A model generated the notes under the pieces. It was not told where the DNA came from. It did no database searches and saw only the letters and a list, made by a program, of their open reading frames with translations. Of a DNA stretch of 64,000 bases, positions 17,598 to 25,720 are shown piece by piece; within the stretch, counting starts at the first letter, position 1, and each line of letters starts with the position of its first letter. The stretch comes from CALMEH01 sp031409875 (GTDB taxonomy: Bacteria; Acidobacteriota; Blastocatellia; Pyrinomonadales; Pyrinomonadaceae), in NCBI GenBank assembly GCA_031409875.1, contig JANNYB010000170.1, positions 15,529 through 79,528 on the forward strand, read 5' to 3'. The position numbers and the translations under genes are program-made.

Positions 17598-18192
17598 ACT
17601 TGTTTTCACTCTGTTTATATCGCCAGTTTTTTACACGCCCGCCCGCGCCAAGCACCGAAACGGCAAAAGCCGTGTCATTCGGGTATCGTGTGTGATAAAA
17701 AAAGACAGCTCTATTTTGGGGATTATTGCTCGCATCCAGCACCGAACCGTCGGGCTGAAATGTTACGATTACAAAGTTTGTGGTCAAAGCCGTGAGATTC
17801 GTCGTATCGTCGAGCGCAGTAGTCGGAATGCCGGTCGGTCTTCCGTAAATTATATCGCTTGCTTCAATGCCCGAACCGGCTAAATCGAGCGTTTTGTTTT
17901 TCGTGTCGCCGAAAACTCCGAAAGCTCCGCCGTAAATCGTCATTCGCTTAATCGTGTCGTCATAGCGAAAAGTTATTGCGCGTCTTTGCGACATCGCTTC
18001 TTGTCGGGCTTCCGTAAGCGTTATCGTAACTTGTCTTTGAAGCGACGAAAATTTCATTAAACGACGTGAAGAAATGATTTGCGGCAATGCCAGAGCCAAA
18101 ATAATTGACGCTACCAACAAGACGACAAGAAGTTCGGGAAGACTGAATCCCTTTTGATTTTCTGTAAATTTTTCTCTGTTTTTTACTAACAT
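17587..18192 (-). CDS. GspH/FimT-like pseudopilin
   Basis: A 201-residue pseudopilin of the GspH/FimT group, acting in type IV pilus or type II secretion pseudopilus initiation. Leader ends QKG, then FSLPELLVVLLVASIILALA, giving Glu5 and the membrane helix. After it comes LMKFSSLQRQVTITLTEARQEAMSQRRAITFRYD, of which the EARQEAMSQRRAI section is typical of FimT. AAGAAGG lies at correct distance before the ATG. It is first in the pseudopilin operon and overlaps the next gene by 11 bases. Confidence 0.82.
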   Translation of the reverse strand: MLVKNREKFTENQKGFSLPELLVVLLVASIILALALPQIISSRRLMKFSSLQRQVTITLTEARQEAMSQRRAITFRYDDTIKRMTIYGGAFGVFGDTKNKTLDLAGSGIEASDIIYGRPTGIPTTALDDTTNLTALTTNFVIVTFQPDGSVLDASNNPQNRAVFFYHTRYPNDTAFAVSVLGAGGRVKNWRYKQSENKYVE

Positions 18193-18364
18193 TTTACCTT
18201 CTTTCGATCTTTAAAACCTGTTAGAGAAAAAATCTCTACTACACCATATTTTGAATAAGAAAGTTTTTCCAGAAAAAACAATGTTTGTTTATTATTTATT
18301 TTATTTATCTGAAGTATGAGTTATCGTAATCGTGTTAAACCGATTTCCGATTTTAAGCCTCTAA
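18193..18364 (-). promoter_or_regulatory. probable promoter region of the pseudopilin operon
   Basis: AT-rich noncoding DNA between the terminator of the pil operon and the first pseudopilin gene. No gene is seen. A promoter for the minus-strand pseudopilin operon is expected here; I cannot assign boxes with confidence. Confidence 0.35.
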
Positions 18365-18400
18365 AAAAATTCCCCGTCAACCAAAAGAAAGGTTGACGGG
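18365..18400 (-). terminator. Rho-independent terminator of the pilMNOPQ operon
   Basis: Perfect 10-bp stem CCCGTCAACC/GGTTGACGGG with an 8-base loop. On the minus strand it is followed by GGAATTTTTTT. It lies about 170 bases after the PilQ stop codon and separates pilMNOPQ from the pseudopilin operon. Confidence 0.88.
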
Positions 18401-18568
18401 AAAATCGGAAGAAACAAAGTATCTGTTTTCATTTGGTAAGGTTTAGTTCAGAGAAGTTTTACCATTTATTTTCAACATTTTGAGATTTACATTGATGCGC
18501 GGTCAGAGCGCAGATGAGATTTTTAATGCAAAACTTCTCTGAAAAATCGGTAATCGTTAAAAACACGA

Positions 18569-20191
18569 TTACGGTTTAGTCGTGGTATTGTTCTGTGTCG
18601 GAACATTTTGCTGTTGTTGCAATTGCTGTTTCGGCTGTTCTTGCGTCGGTTCCGAGTTTGAAGACGGATTGCCGAGCGGAACAGGTTGAATAATCGTCGT
18701 CGAACGATTGGTTGTGCCGATTTTGCCGTTGGTCGGATTTCCTTCATAGTCCGGGCGATAGATGCGCGGCGTAATGAAGAACAAAATTTCGCTGGTGTTG
18801 CGTTGCGTCGTTTTGCTGCGGAACAAATATTTCAGAATCGGAATGTCGCCGAGTCCGGGCGTTTTGCTCTTTGAGCTGACTTCCAAATCGGTTAAAACAC
18901 CGCCGACAATCGTTGTTCCGCCATCGGGAACGAGAACTTGCGTTTTCATCCGTTGCGTATCAATGCCGGGCGTTCCGCCTGTTCCGGCGGCAAGCGCGGG
19001 ATTGACAGTGTTGTTTTCCGCCGTGACATCCATAATTACTGTTCCGGCATCGGTGATTTGCGGCGTAACTTCAAGACGCAAAGGAACATTAACAAAGGTC
19101 GTCGTGAAAACTAAACCGCCACCGTCTTCTTCATCGTTGCTCCCGGCGTTTCTTTGAACGGTCGTAACCGGAATTTGACTTCCGCTTTCGATTTCCGCTT
19201 TGCGGTTGTTCAAAGCCGTAACGCGCGGGCTGGCAATAGTTTTGCTTTGTCCTTTTTGTTCGGATAAGTTCAATGCCGCCGTGATTTGTGCTGTGCCAAA
19301 TACGCCGGTCGTTAAGAAAAATTGTCCGGTCGGAATGCTGTCGGATTGTCTTCCCGTGGTTGCCGTGCCGAGTCCGCCGTTGCCGAAAGGATTCGCCACA
19401 CTGAAACCGAGTTGAACGCCGATGTCGCGGAGGAAATTGCGTTGGGCAATAACGATGCGAGTTTCGATTTCGACTTGCGGTTCGGGTTGGTCGAGAACGG
19501 TTACGAGTTGTTTAATGCTATCAATATTTTCGCGCACGTCCGTAATGATGAGCGTGTTCGTGCGTCCGTCAACTTCGATTGCGCCGCGCCGCGAAATACG
19601 GCGTTTGATAATTCCCAAAAGTCCTTGATCATTGCCTCCACCACCGCCACCGCCGGAAGTGCTTGAGCTTTCTTGCGTTGAGCCGCCTTGAAAACCGCCA
19701 CCGCTTAAAGCACCGGAAACACGCGCATAATTCAAACGAATAATTTCCGTATAAAGCGGCGATGTGTCGAGTTGATTTTCCTGAATTTTACGGCGAATTT
19801 CTTGTTCATCAGCCAAAATAGTCTGTTTTGCAACGCGCAAAATCGGACCATTTACTTGAACTGCCAAACCTTGTGCCTGAAGAATCGAATCGAGCGCGAC
19901 ATTCCACGGAACATTGTTGAGATTGACCGTAACTTTCGTTTCTTTAACCGATTGGTCAATCACGAAATTGATGCCATATTGCTCGGTGATATAGCTCATA
20001 ATTTCGCGCACGTCCATATTGACGACGTTCAGATTTATCGGTTCGCCGACAAATCCCGGCTCGCCATACATTTTGCCTTGCTGTTGCACGTCAACTTTTT
20101 GTGCCGCCACCGCCAAAGCCATCGAACTGATTATCATTAAAGCGAAAACTGCTCGTTTAGCTGTTTCTCGCAGAATTTGAAGAGAATTCAT
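18569..20191 (-). CDS. pilQ: PilQ-type type IV pilus secretin
   Basis: A 540-residue outer-membrane secretin, the pore through which the pilus passes. Signal peptide at 1-30 (ending AVAAQ), STN/secretin N-domain at about 50-125 (NMDVREIMSYITEQYGINFV), a Ser/Gly-rich loop (about 165-185) inside an N1-type domain, and the conserved secretin domain at about 235-490 (PQVEIETRIV, VPDGGTTIVGGVL, PGLGDIPILKYLF). The C-terminal about 30 residues are Gln-rich. AMIN domains of proteobacterial PilQ are absent, so it is short for the family. It is last in the pilM-N-O-P-Q operon and is followed by a terminator. Confidence 0.92.
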   Translation of the reverse strand: MNSLQILRETAKRAVFALMIISSMALAVAAQKVDVQQQGKMYGEPGFVGEPINLNVVNMDVREIMSYITEQYGINFVIDQSVKETKVTVNLNNVPWNVALDSILQAQGLAVQVNGPILRVAKQTILADEQEIRRKIQENQLDTSPLYTEIIRLNYARVSGALSGGGFQGGSTQESSSTSGGGGGGGNDQGLLGIIKRRISRRGAIEVDGRTNTLIITDVRENIDSIKQLVTVLDQPEPQVEIETRIVIAQRNFLRDIGVQLGFSVANPFGNGGLGTATTGRQSDSIPTGQFFLTTGVFGTAQITAALNLSEQKGQSKTIASPRVTALNNRKAEIESGSQIPVTTVQRNAGSNDEEDGGGLVFTTTFVNVPLRLEVTPQITDAGTVIMDVTAENNTVNPALAAGTGGTPGIDTQRMKTQVLVPDGGTTIVGGVLTDLEVSSKSKTPGLGDIPILKYLFRSKTTQRNTSEILFFITPRIYRPDYEGNPTNGKIGTTNRSTTIIQPVPLGNPSSNSEPTQEQPKQQLQQQQNVPTQNNTTTKP

Positions 20192-20309
20192 TGTTTCCTC
20201 CGTTAGAAATTATCTCTATTGAAAAGAGATGGATTGTTTTGAAAATTAGAAAAATTAGAAATCTTTTAAGCAATTCGGTAAAAACAAACAGGCATTCATC
20301 TTCCCATTT

Positions 20310-20344
20310 TTACCTATTACCTATTACCTATTACCTATTACCTA
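20310..20344. repeat. heptamer STRR, TTACCTA x5
   Basis: Five exact tandem heptamers in the 161-base gap between the PilP-like gene and pilQ, inside the operon. Confidence 0.88.
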
Positions 20345-20352
20345 TTACTTTT

Positions 20353-21189
20353 TTACTTGCCTTTCTTTGAAACACGCGGTTTCTTAGTCGGCTTGGTCGT
20401 CGTCGGCTTCGTGTCTTGTTGTTCGGTTTGCTGTTGACGATTCATTTCATCAAGCGGCGAAATAACAATGTCCGACTGCGTGGTGGTTGTCGTAGTTCCC
20501 GTAGTATTCGTAGTTCCGTTTTCGGTTTGGCTCGTCTGTGTCTGTGTCTGCGTCGGTTGCGTTTGCGTTTGCGCCGTAACCGGAGCCGTGCCTTGAACTA
20601 CTTCTTGATCGCTGTATTGACGCAAAGTTTTGTTTTCAACCGAAGTTACGAATTTGTTATTGCTCATTTTCGTAATTCTGCGAAAAACAAGACGATTTTC
20701 TTCGATGGCAACAAGCTGTCCGTCAAAAAATTTGTCGCCCGGATAAATCGTGTAAGAAAGGCTGATTGGTTTGGCTTCAACCATTGCGGCGAATCCGCGC
20801 GGCGTTCTGAAAATTCCCGTAACCGATAATTCGTCAATCGTTAAAACACTTGTAACTTTCGGAATTTCATCACCACGCAAAGCCGCGTCTTCGCGCAGAC
20901 GTTTGTAATAAGCAATGCGCTGTTCGGCAGACGGTGCGGGAACAACCATAATTTGCGGTTTAACAACCACAGGCTTCGTCGTAGGTGTCGAACCTGTCGT
21001 GTTTGTCGTGGTGGTCGTGCCTGTGGTGGTCGGCTTCGGCTGTTGCGGTTTAGCGCGGGTCGGTTTGCAAAACGGATCGTTTCCGGCACATTGCGCCTTC
21101 GTTTCGCTTAAATTTCCGCCGATTAAAACGAACGCGAATGCGGCTAAACTCAAAATTAAGGAGCGTTTCATTTTAGATTTGTTCATCAT
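20353..21189 (-). CDS. pilP: PilP-like pilus assembly protein with low-complexity flanks
   Basis: 278 residues: signal peptide at about 1-33, a Cys-containing segment (CAGNDPFCKP), a Thr/Pro-rich linker, then a compact domain at about 95-190 (LSVTGIFRTPRGFAAMVEAK, YPGDKFFDGQLVAIEENRLVF) that matches the HR domain of PilP, the inner-membrane-linked partner that docks PilMNO to PilQ. The C-terminus is a long Thr/Gln-rich low-complexity tail. ATG 21189 is chosen with AGAGGAA upstream; GTG six codons earlier is the alternative. Its position between pilO and pilQ supports the call. Confidence 0.75.
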   Translation of the reverse strand: MMNKSKMKRSLILSLAAFAFVLIGGNLSETKAQCAGNDPFCKPTRAKPQQPKPTTTGTTTTTNTTGSTPTTKPVVVKPQIMVVPAPSAEQRIAYYKRLREDAALRGDEIPKVTSVLTIDELSVTGIFRTPRGFAAMVEAKPISLSYTIYPGDKFFDGQLVAIEENRLVFRRITKMSNNKFVTSVENKTLRQYSDQEVVQGTAPVTAQTQTQPTQTQTQTSQTENGTTNTTGTTTTTTQSDIVISPLDEMNRQQQTEQQDTKPTTTKPTKKPRVSKKGK

Positions 21190-21220
21190 AGCTTTCCTCT
21201 TTCTCACAAAATACTTTTAA

Positions 21221-21895
21221 TTATTTAGCAACCGGCGCGGGCTGTGTGGTAACAGCAGTTTGCGGTGCGTTCGGTTGTCCGGGCGTAACGGGCTGTCCGG
21301 GCGTGTTCGGTTTAACTGCGCCGACATTGTTAAGGTTTTCCGACGAAGCATAATATGCCGTCAGCAAAAATTGGGCGTGCAAGGTGCGGTCATTTGATTG
21401 CGTCGGCAGTTGATTCAATTTGAAATCGGAAATCGAAACAATGCGCTGGAGCTTCGCCATTTTGTCGAAAAAGTCGCGCAAATTGTTAAAGTTCGTGTCA
21501 ATTTCAACTTCGACCGGTTTTGCCATAATCGAATCATTCTGGGTATCGTCGCGCGGCGTAAAGCGCATCACGATCAGACGGCTTTGGCTTGCCGTGTCTT
21601 GCAGTCCTTGCAAAACATTGGTAATTTCGCGGGCTTCCGGCAAAAGAACTTTCAGTTCGTCAAATTCCGCTGTTTTCGTTGCAAAAAGCGTGCGAAATTC
21701 GTCAATGCGTTCGGTGGCAATGCGAGCTTGCTGATTTTGCTGTTGAAGTTGTGCAACCTGATCGTTCAAGGCTTTGGTTTCTTCGCGCGTTACGCTCGTC
21801 AGGAAATACCAAACTCCGCTGTAAAGCAACGCGGCAATGCCGACCAAAACTAAAAGTTGAAAGTGCCAGGCTAAGGCTTTAAATTTTTCCATCAT
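21221..21895 (-). CDS. pilO: PilO-like type IV pilus assembly protein
   Basis: 224 residues: short cytosolic start, one membrane helix (FQLLVLVGIAALLYSGVWYF, about 13-32), a coiled coil (about 40-75, VAQLQQQNQQARI) and a ferredoxin-like periplasmic domain (about 80-195). This is the standard PilO design; PilO pairs with PilN to form the alignment complex. The last 30 residues are a Pro/Gln/Thr-rich tail (PGQPVTPGQP). GAGGAA precedes the ATG. It follows pilN by 62 bases and precedes pilP by 31. Confidence 0.85.
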   Translation of the reverse strand: MMEKFKALAWHFQLLVLVGIAALLYSGVWYFLTSVTREETKALNDQVAQLQQQNQQARIATERIDEFRTLFATKTAEFDELKVLLPEAREITNVLQGLQDTASQSRLIVMRFTPRDDTQNDSIMAKPVEVEIDTNFNNLRDFFDKMAKLQRIVSISDFKLNQLPTQSNDRTLHAQFLLTAYYASSENLNNVGAVKPNTPGQPVTPGQPNAPQTAVTTQPAPVAK

Positions 21896-21957
21896 ATCGG
21901 TTTCCTCAGTATTAGAGTGATTTCACGCATAAAGTGCGTAACTCTAAACAAAAATCA

Positions 21958-22689
21958 TTAATTTTTTTGCGGATTTGCTGTCGGTTGTTGCGGCTGTGGT
22001 TGGGGTTGCGGCTGATTGGCGGCAACGGTCGTGTTCGTCGTGTTCGCTTTTGTCGGCGTGTAGGCGCATTTAATCGAGAATCCAACGCTGACGAGTTTCG
22101 GAACTTCCGCTTGCGGATTTGTCGAATTTGTCGGCGTAACCGGAACTGAAGTTTGAATAGCTTCTTCCTTTCTCTGCATTTCAATGCTCAAATTTGAGAA
22201 CAGACCGCCCGAAAATTCCAAACTGCGTCCGAATTGTGTAATCGCTTGCTCATCGGGCGAATTGCCTTTGATGGTCAATTGATCGCCGGTTTGTTCGACC
22301 GATTCGAGATAAAGTCCCGGCACCATCGAAATTCGTTCGCGCAAGGCTTCCAAAACGGCACTCGGACCGGCTTGCGAATCGCGCAATTTCTTAATCATTT
22401 CGATACGCTTGTCAATATTTTGAATCTTTTGCTCAAGCTCTTTCTGCTCTTTCAAAACAGCGGCAAGTTCTTGTTCGATTCGTTTTTGTTCGACCAATTC
22501 TTCTTCGGCTTTGCTTTTTGCCATCGTCGAAGTGATGACATCAAAACCGACGACCATTGCCAAAAGACAGGCAACGGCAATGCTCATCAAAAGCAGACGC
22601 GACATCGGACTGCTGAGTTTGCGGTCAACGGCGACTGCCGCGCCGCCTTGACGTTCCGTAACGGAATTTAAAAGATTTATCTTGATCAT
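21958..22689 (-). CDS. pilN: PilN-like type IV pilus assembly protein
   Basis: 243 residues starting MIKINLLNS, the conserved cytosolic PilN tail that binds PilM. A membrane helix follows (LLLMSIAVACLLAMVVGFDV, about 31-50), then a coiled coil (about 58-98) and a periplasmic fold, ending in a Pro/Gln-rich low-complexity tail (QPQPQPQQPTA). Its ATG overlaps the pilM stop by four bases (ATGA), so the two are translationally coupled. Confidence 0.88.
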   Translation of the reverse strand: MIKINLLNSVTERQGGAAVAVDRKLSSPMSRLLLMSIAVACLLAMVVGFDVITSTMAKSKAEEELVEQKRIEQELAAVLKEQKELEQKIQNIDKRIEMIKKLRDSQAGPSAVLEALRERISMVPGLYLESVEQTGDQLTIKGNSPDEQAITQFGRSLEFSGGLFSNLSIEMQRKEEAIQTSVPVTPTNSTNPQAEVPKLVSVGFSIKCAYTPTKANTTNTTVAANQPQPQPQPQQPTANPQKN

Positions 22690-23747
22690 CTTACTTCCAC
22701 TCCTCTTACCGCCAGACCTACGGCAACCGCCATCTCCGGCATAATTTCGCTCAAATAATCAGGATCGAATTTGCGCGTGTCAACTTTTATCTGACGAAAC
22801 GGATCGAGAACTTCAACCGGAAGTTCGAGCCGCGTCGAAAGTTCTTCCGAAAGTCCGGCGAGTTTTGAACCGCCGCCCGAAATCAGAATTTTCTGCACAA
22901 TAACTTCCGATTCTTCGGTTGTCGCACGATAAAAATCGAATGTTTTTTGAATTTCCATCGCCACCATTTCGGTTACGTTGTTCATCAAAGGCTCAATCGC
23001 TTTTTCTTCGATTCCTTGCGACGCTTCCGCGACACCGCGTTTGACGGCTTCGGCTTGGGCGTAGCTTAAGCCCAAATTTCTCTGCAAAACATCGGTAAAT
23101 TGCGAACCGCCGACAGTAATGTCGCGTGTAAAAAGTGAGCGCGTGCCTTGCACAATGTTCACGTTCATCGTCGAAGCACCGATATTTAATAATGTAACGA
23201 CTTGCGAATCGTCCGGCTGATAATTGACTTCGTAGCAATTTTGCAGAGCAAATGTGTCAACATCAATCACGACCGGCTGTTTTCCGGCAAGTTGGACGGC
23301 TTGTTTGAGATTGTCAATTCTTTCGCGTTTGCAAGCGGCGATGAGAACCGATGTCGAATCAGCAGTTTCTCCCGTTACTTGATAATCGAGCGAAACATCC
23401 GACAAATCGTAAGGAATATGTTCTTCGGCGTGCCAGTCAATAGATTCTTCGAGTTCTTCCGCGCTCATCGGCGGCAAAACGATATTTTTGATAATTACCG
23501 AATGACCGCTAACGCCCGTTACGACTTGAGTGGCGTTAATCTGATGGTCTCGGCAGACGCTCTGAATAACTTCCGAAACGACGTTCAACTCCATAATTTG
23601 TCCGTCAACAATCGTGTTATCGGGCAGATTTTCAAAGCCTAATCCAACCAGATTAAGACTGTTCAACTTACCATCGAGTTCGACGATTTTGATTGAACTC
23701 GAGCCGACATCTAAACCGGCAACGCTTTTCTTTTTACCGAACAGCAT
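22686..23747 (-). CDS. pilM: PilM-like type IV pilus ATPase-fold protein
   Basis: 353 residues with the actin/FtsA-like fold of PilM, the cytosolic ring protein that recruits PilN. The phosphate-1 motif VAGLDVGSSSIKIVEL is at 9-24 and a late nucleotide-site motif reads ILISGGGSKLAGL. The start has AAGGAG at good spacing. It is the first gene of pilMNOPQ, so the operon promoter should lie in 23748-24156. No assembly ATPases (pilB, pilT) or pilC are in the window. Confidence 0.92.
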   Translation of the reverse strand: MLFGKKKSVAGLDVGSSSIKIVELDGKLNSLNLVGLGFENLPDNTIVDGQIMELNVVSEVIQSVCRDHQINATQVVTGVSGHSVIIKNIVLPPMSAEELEESIDWHAEEHIPYDLSDVSLDYQVTGETADSTSVLIAACKRERIDNLKQAVQLAGKQPVVIDVDTFALQNCYEVNYQPDDSQVVTLLNIGASTMNVNIVQGTRSLFTRDITVGGSQFTDVLQRNLGLSYAQAEAVKRGVAEASQGIEEKAIEPLMNNVTEMVAMEIQKTFDFYRATTEESEVIVQKILISGGGSKLAGLSEELSTRLELPVEVLDPFRQIKVDTRKFDPDYLSEIMPEMAVAVGLAVRGVEVR

Positions 23748-24156
23748 TATTTTTTCTACTCCTTTTCGCGGCTTTTACGCCAAGATTTTATTAGTTTTTT
23801 TGTTCACCCAAACTCGCACAAGATTTTTTCGGCTTTCAGAAGATTTTTTGCCACCCTCAGAATGAAAGCAAAGACGAGACTCGTTATTGATAGGTCAGAC
23901 GGTTTTGCAGTGCCGAAATACCTGTGCGTGTTTCTTGGTTATGTTGTCTGATTCGCCGCAGCAGCGGAAAACTTTTTGCATATAGGTGGCGATATGAAAC
24001 AAACGCTTTTCGCGTCGTTAGATATTAAAATTACACGAAGAAAAAACATTTGTCAACAATTATTTATGATGTTAAACACAAAAAGATTGAAAAAATCTCA
24101 AAATGACCGAAAACATCGGTCAAAATGATTGATAAACTGTTCGGAGTTAAGCGTTT
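23748..24156 (-). promoter_or_regulatory. pil operon leader/promoter region
   Basis: About 410 noncoding bases before pilM. Read on the minus strand it can form several short stems, including CGG...CCG nested in AGGT...ACCT at about 23900-23935 and CCGCTGCTGCGG near 23960-23971. That suggests a structured leader, but it fits no riboswitch I could confirm. A promoter must be here; boxes are not assignable by eye. Confidence 0.35.
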
Positions 24157-24291
24157 AGAGTTCAAACTTTAGTTTGTAACCGCCAGCGAAGCGAAGCGGT
24201 TTTCGTTCGAGGATAAAAATGCGATTAGAAAAATTGTAACGCTTGCCGCACTTCGCTTCGCTGGTGCGGAACAAACTAAAGTTTGAACTCT
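24157..24291. repeat. compound inverted repeat, 135 bp (TTTA/GCCAGCGAAGCG superfamily)
   Basis: Left arm (24157-24199) reads AGAGTTCAAACTTTAGTTTG and then a CGCCAGCGAAGCGAAGCGG block; the right arm (24246-24291) is its reverse complement with few mismatches. Lies between the 133-aa gene and the pil operon promoter region. Same architecture as the repeats at 25628, 32128, 35613, 50605 and 54410. Confidence 0.88.
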
Positions 24292-24297
24292 GAACCT

Positions 24298-24699
24298 TTA
24301 AATCTTGTCTTTAATCAGAAAAGGCGAAGTTTCCGAAAGTTTCAAAACCGTATAAAACCCGTTTTGGTCGCTTTGAATATCTTCGCCATAGACGCTGATG
24401 ATTTCCGTCTGACCGGAATTTTCGGTTTTTAGAATGGTTTTTAGATTTTCTCCCTGACGGTAATCGGCAACAGTTATTTTTCCGGCTTGGCAAACGGTTG
24501 GCGCGTCGAAGGATTCGGTTTTCGCGGTTTCGCCGTTCGGCAAAACTTTGGCAAACGAAATTTTGCCGGAAACTTTGCCGTTACAGCGCAACAATATCGT
24601 TAATTGCGGTTTGCCCGCAAACCATTGAGCAAAAAAGAAAATTGCGCCGCCGGCAATTAAAACGACCGCCGCCAATAAAATCAAATCCCGCCGATTCAT
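24298..24699 (-). CDS. membrane-anchored small protein, possible partner of the upstream gene
   Basis: 133 residues, no family recognised. One N-terminal membrane anchor (LILLAAVVLIAGGAIFFFAQ, about 6-25) without a clear cleavage site is followed by an about 105-residue beta-rich domain outside the membrane with two cysteines (LLRCNGK and PTVCQAG) that could form a disulfide. Its ATG overlaps the stop of the 277-aa gene by four bases, so the two are translated together. A tethered periplasmic domain directly coupled to a leaderless protein is how many effector-immunity pairs are built; this is only an analogy. Confidence 0.6.
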   Translation of the reverse strand: MNRRDLILLAAVVLIAGGAIFFFAQWFAGKPQLTILLRCNGKVSGKISFAKVLPNGETAKTESFDAPTVCQAGKITVADYRQGENLKTILKTENSGQTEIISVYGEDIQSDQNGFYTVLKLSETSPFLIKDKI

Positions 24700-25529
24700 T
24701 TAGTTACCTCGTCAACATATGCAACTTCGTCCGTATTTCCCTGAGTTTTAAGATGTGCCTCGACGGGCGACCAATTTATTTCATCGCTCACGACTTTTTG
24801 CGCGGCGGCAATCATCGGATACATTCCGTGATACAGCGCAACGGCAAATTTCAAAGTATCTTGCGGTGTCCGACCGGCTTTTGTTGCGGCACCGACTCTG
24901 ATTGCCATATAACCCGCGACCACAAAATCTTCGATTACCGGATGCGGAATCACATCGGAATATTGCGCGGGAACGATTACTTCGTATTTAGCAAAATCAA
25001 AACGATTCGGTTGCGGCACATATGGCGAATTTGATAGTAATTCGTCAATAAAAACGCGCTCGACACAAGTTTTGAGTTCAGCCGTAAATTTGTTTTTAAC
25101 GTCTGTATAAGCCGGTTGTCCGAGTTGTCCGCGTCCGATTGTCGCGCCGTCCCAGCCGAATCTTTCCGCATATGAAAGACGCTTATTTTCGGCGGCATAG
25201 ATGTTTGTAACGATTTTCGCGGTAACAAGTTGGTAATTTATTGTTTTACGAGAATTTTGAATTAATCCGACACCGTAATCGGGCGTTGAAGTAATCGGCT
25301 GGAATTGCGTATTGGCTTTCAAAGTTGCCATCGCCGCCGCATCTCTCGACGAAAAAATGCGCGGCGGCAACATCGCCAACGCTTCATATAAACGCAAAAC
25401 GCCTTCGACATCGAGATTTTTTAACTCGGTCGCGCTTGCTCCGTTAATGATGTTTTGGGCTTCATTGTCCTTTGTATCATTAGACACGGCGGAAAGTCTT
25501 CGTTTTATCTCGGCGGTTGTCAGCGGCAT
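24696..25529 (-). CDS. hypothetical protein, lysozyme-like motif, possible effector
   Basis: 277 residues without a signal peptide or membrane helix. The middle contains WDGATIGRGQLGQPAYTDV, which recalls the G-x-x-Q-x-x-Q substrate-cleft motif of lysozyme/transglycosylase-like enzymes; three aromatic/Pro-rich segments follow. I cannot place it in a named family. AGGAG precedes the ATG. It is tightly coupled to a membrane-anchored partner gene downstream. If it is a muramidase it would need a secretion system (type VI or contractile) to reach peptidoglycan, and none is in the window. Confidence 0.5.
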   Translation of the reverse strand: MPLTTAEIKRRLSAVSNDTKDNEAQNIINGASATELKNLDVEGVLRLYEALAMLPPRIFSSRDAAAMATLKANTQFQPITSTPDYGVGLIQNSRKTINYQLVTAKIVTNIYAAENKRLSYAERFGWDGATIGRGQLGQPAYTDVKNKFTAELKTCVERVFIDELLSNSPYVPQPNRFDFAKYEVIVPAQYSDVIPHPVIEDFVVAGYMAIRVGAATKAGRTPQDTLKFAVALYHGMYPMIAAAQKVVSDEINWSPVEAHLKTQGNTDEVAYVDEVTK

Positions 25530-25627
25530 TTTGTTTCTCCTAAAAATGATAGTTTCAAATTAAGGACATAATTTATTTCGGTTTTTTGCGCTACAAATTT
25601 AATTAAGTTTTCGAGCGTTTTGGCAAA

Positions 25628-25706
25628 TGTTCGGAGTTCCAACTTTAGTTGGTTCTTCCGCCAGCGAAGCGCGGCGGGAAGCCAGCTAAAGCTGGAACTC
25701 CGAACA
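25628..25706. repeat. compound inverted repeat, 79 bp
   Basis: Arms TGTTCGGAGTTCCAACTTTA... and its near reverse complement surround CCGCCAGCGAAGCGCGGCGG. Lies just after the alpha/beta hydrolase stop codon, so it may also end transcription. Confidence 0.9.
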
Positions 25707-25720
25707 CCTAAAAATTTAAT

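Noticed and set aside
23860..23960. c-di-GMP-I (GEMM) riboswitch before pilM: ACGCACAGG and GCAAAACCG on the minus strand
   Set aside because: Only word-level similarity. The GAAA-loop hairpin and the first GCAAACC block are missing and the pairing scheme does not fit.
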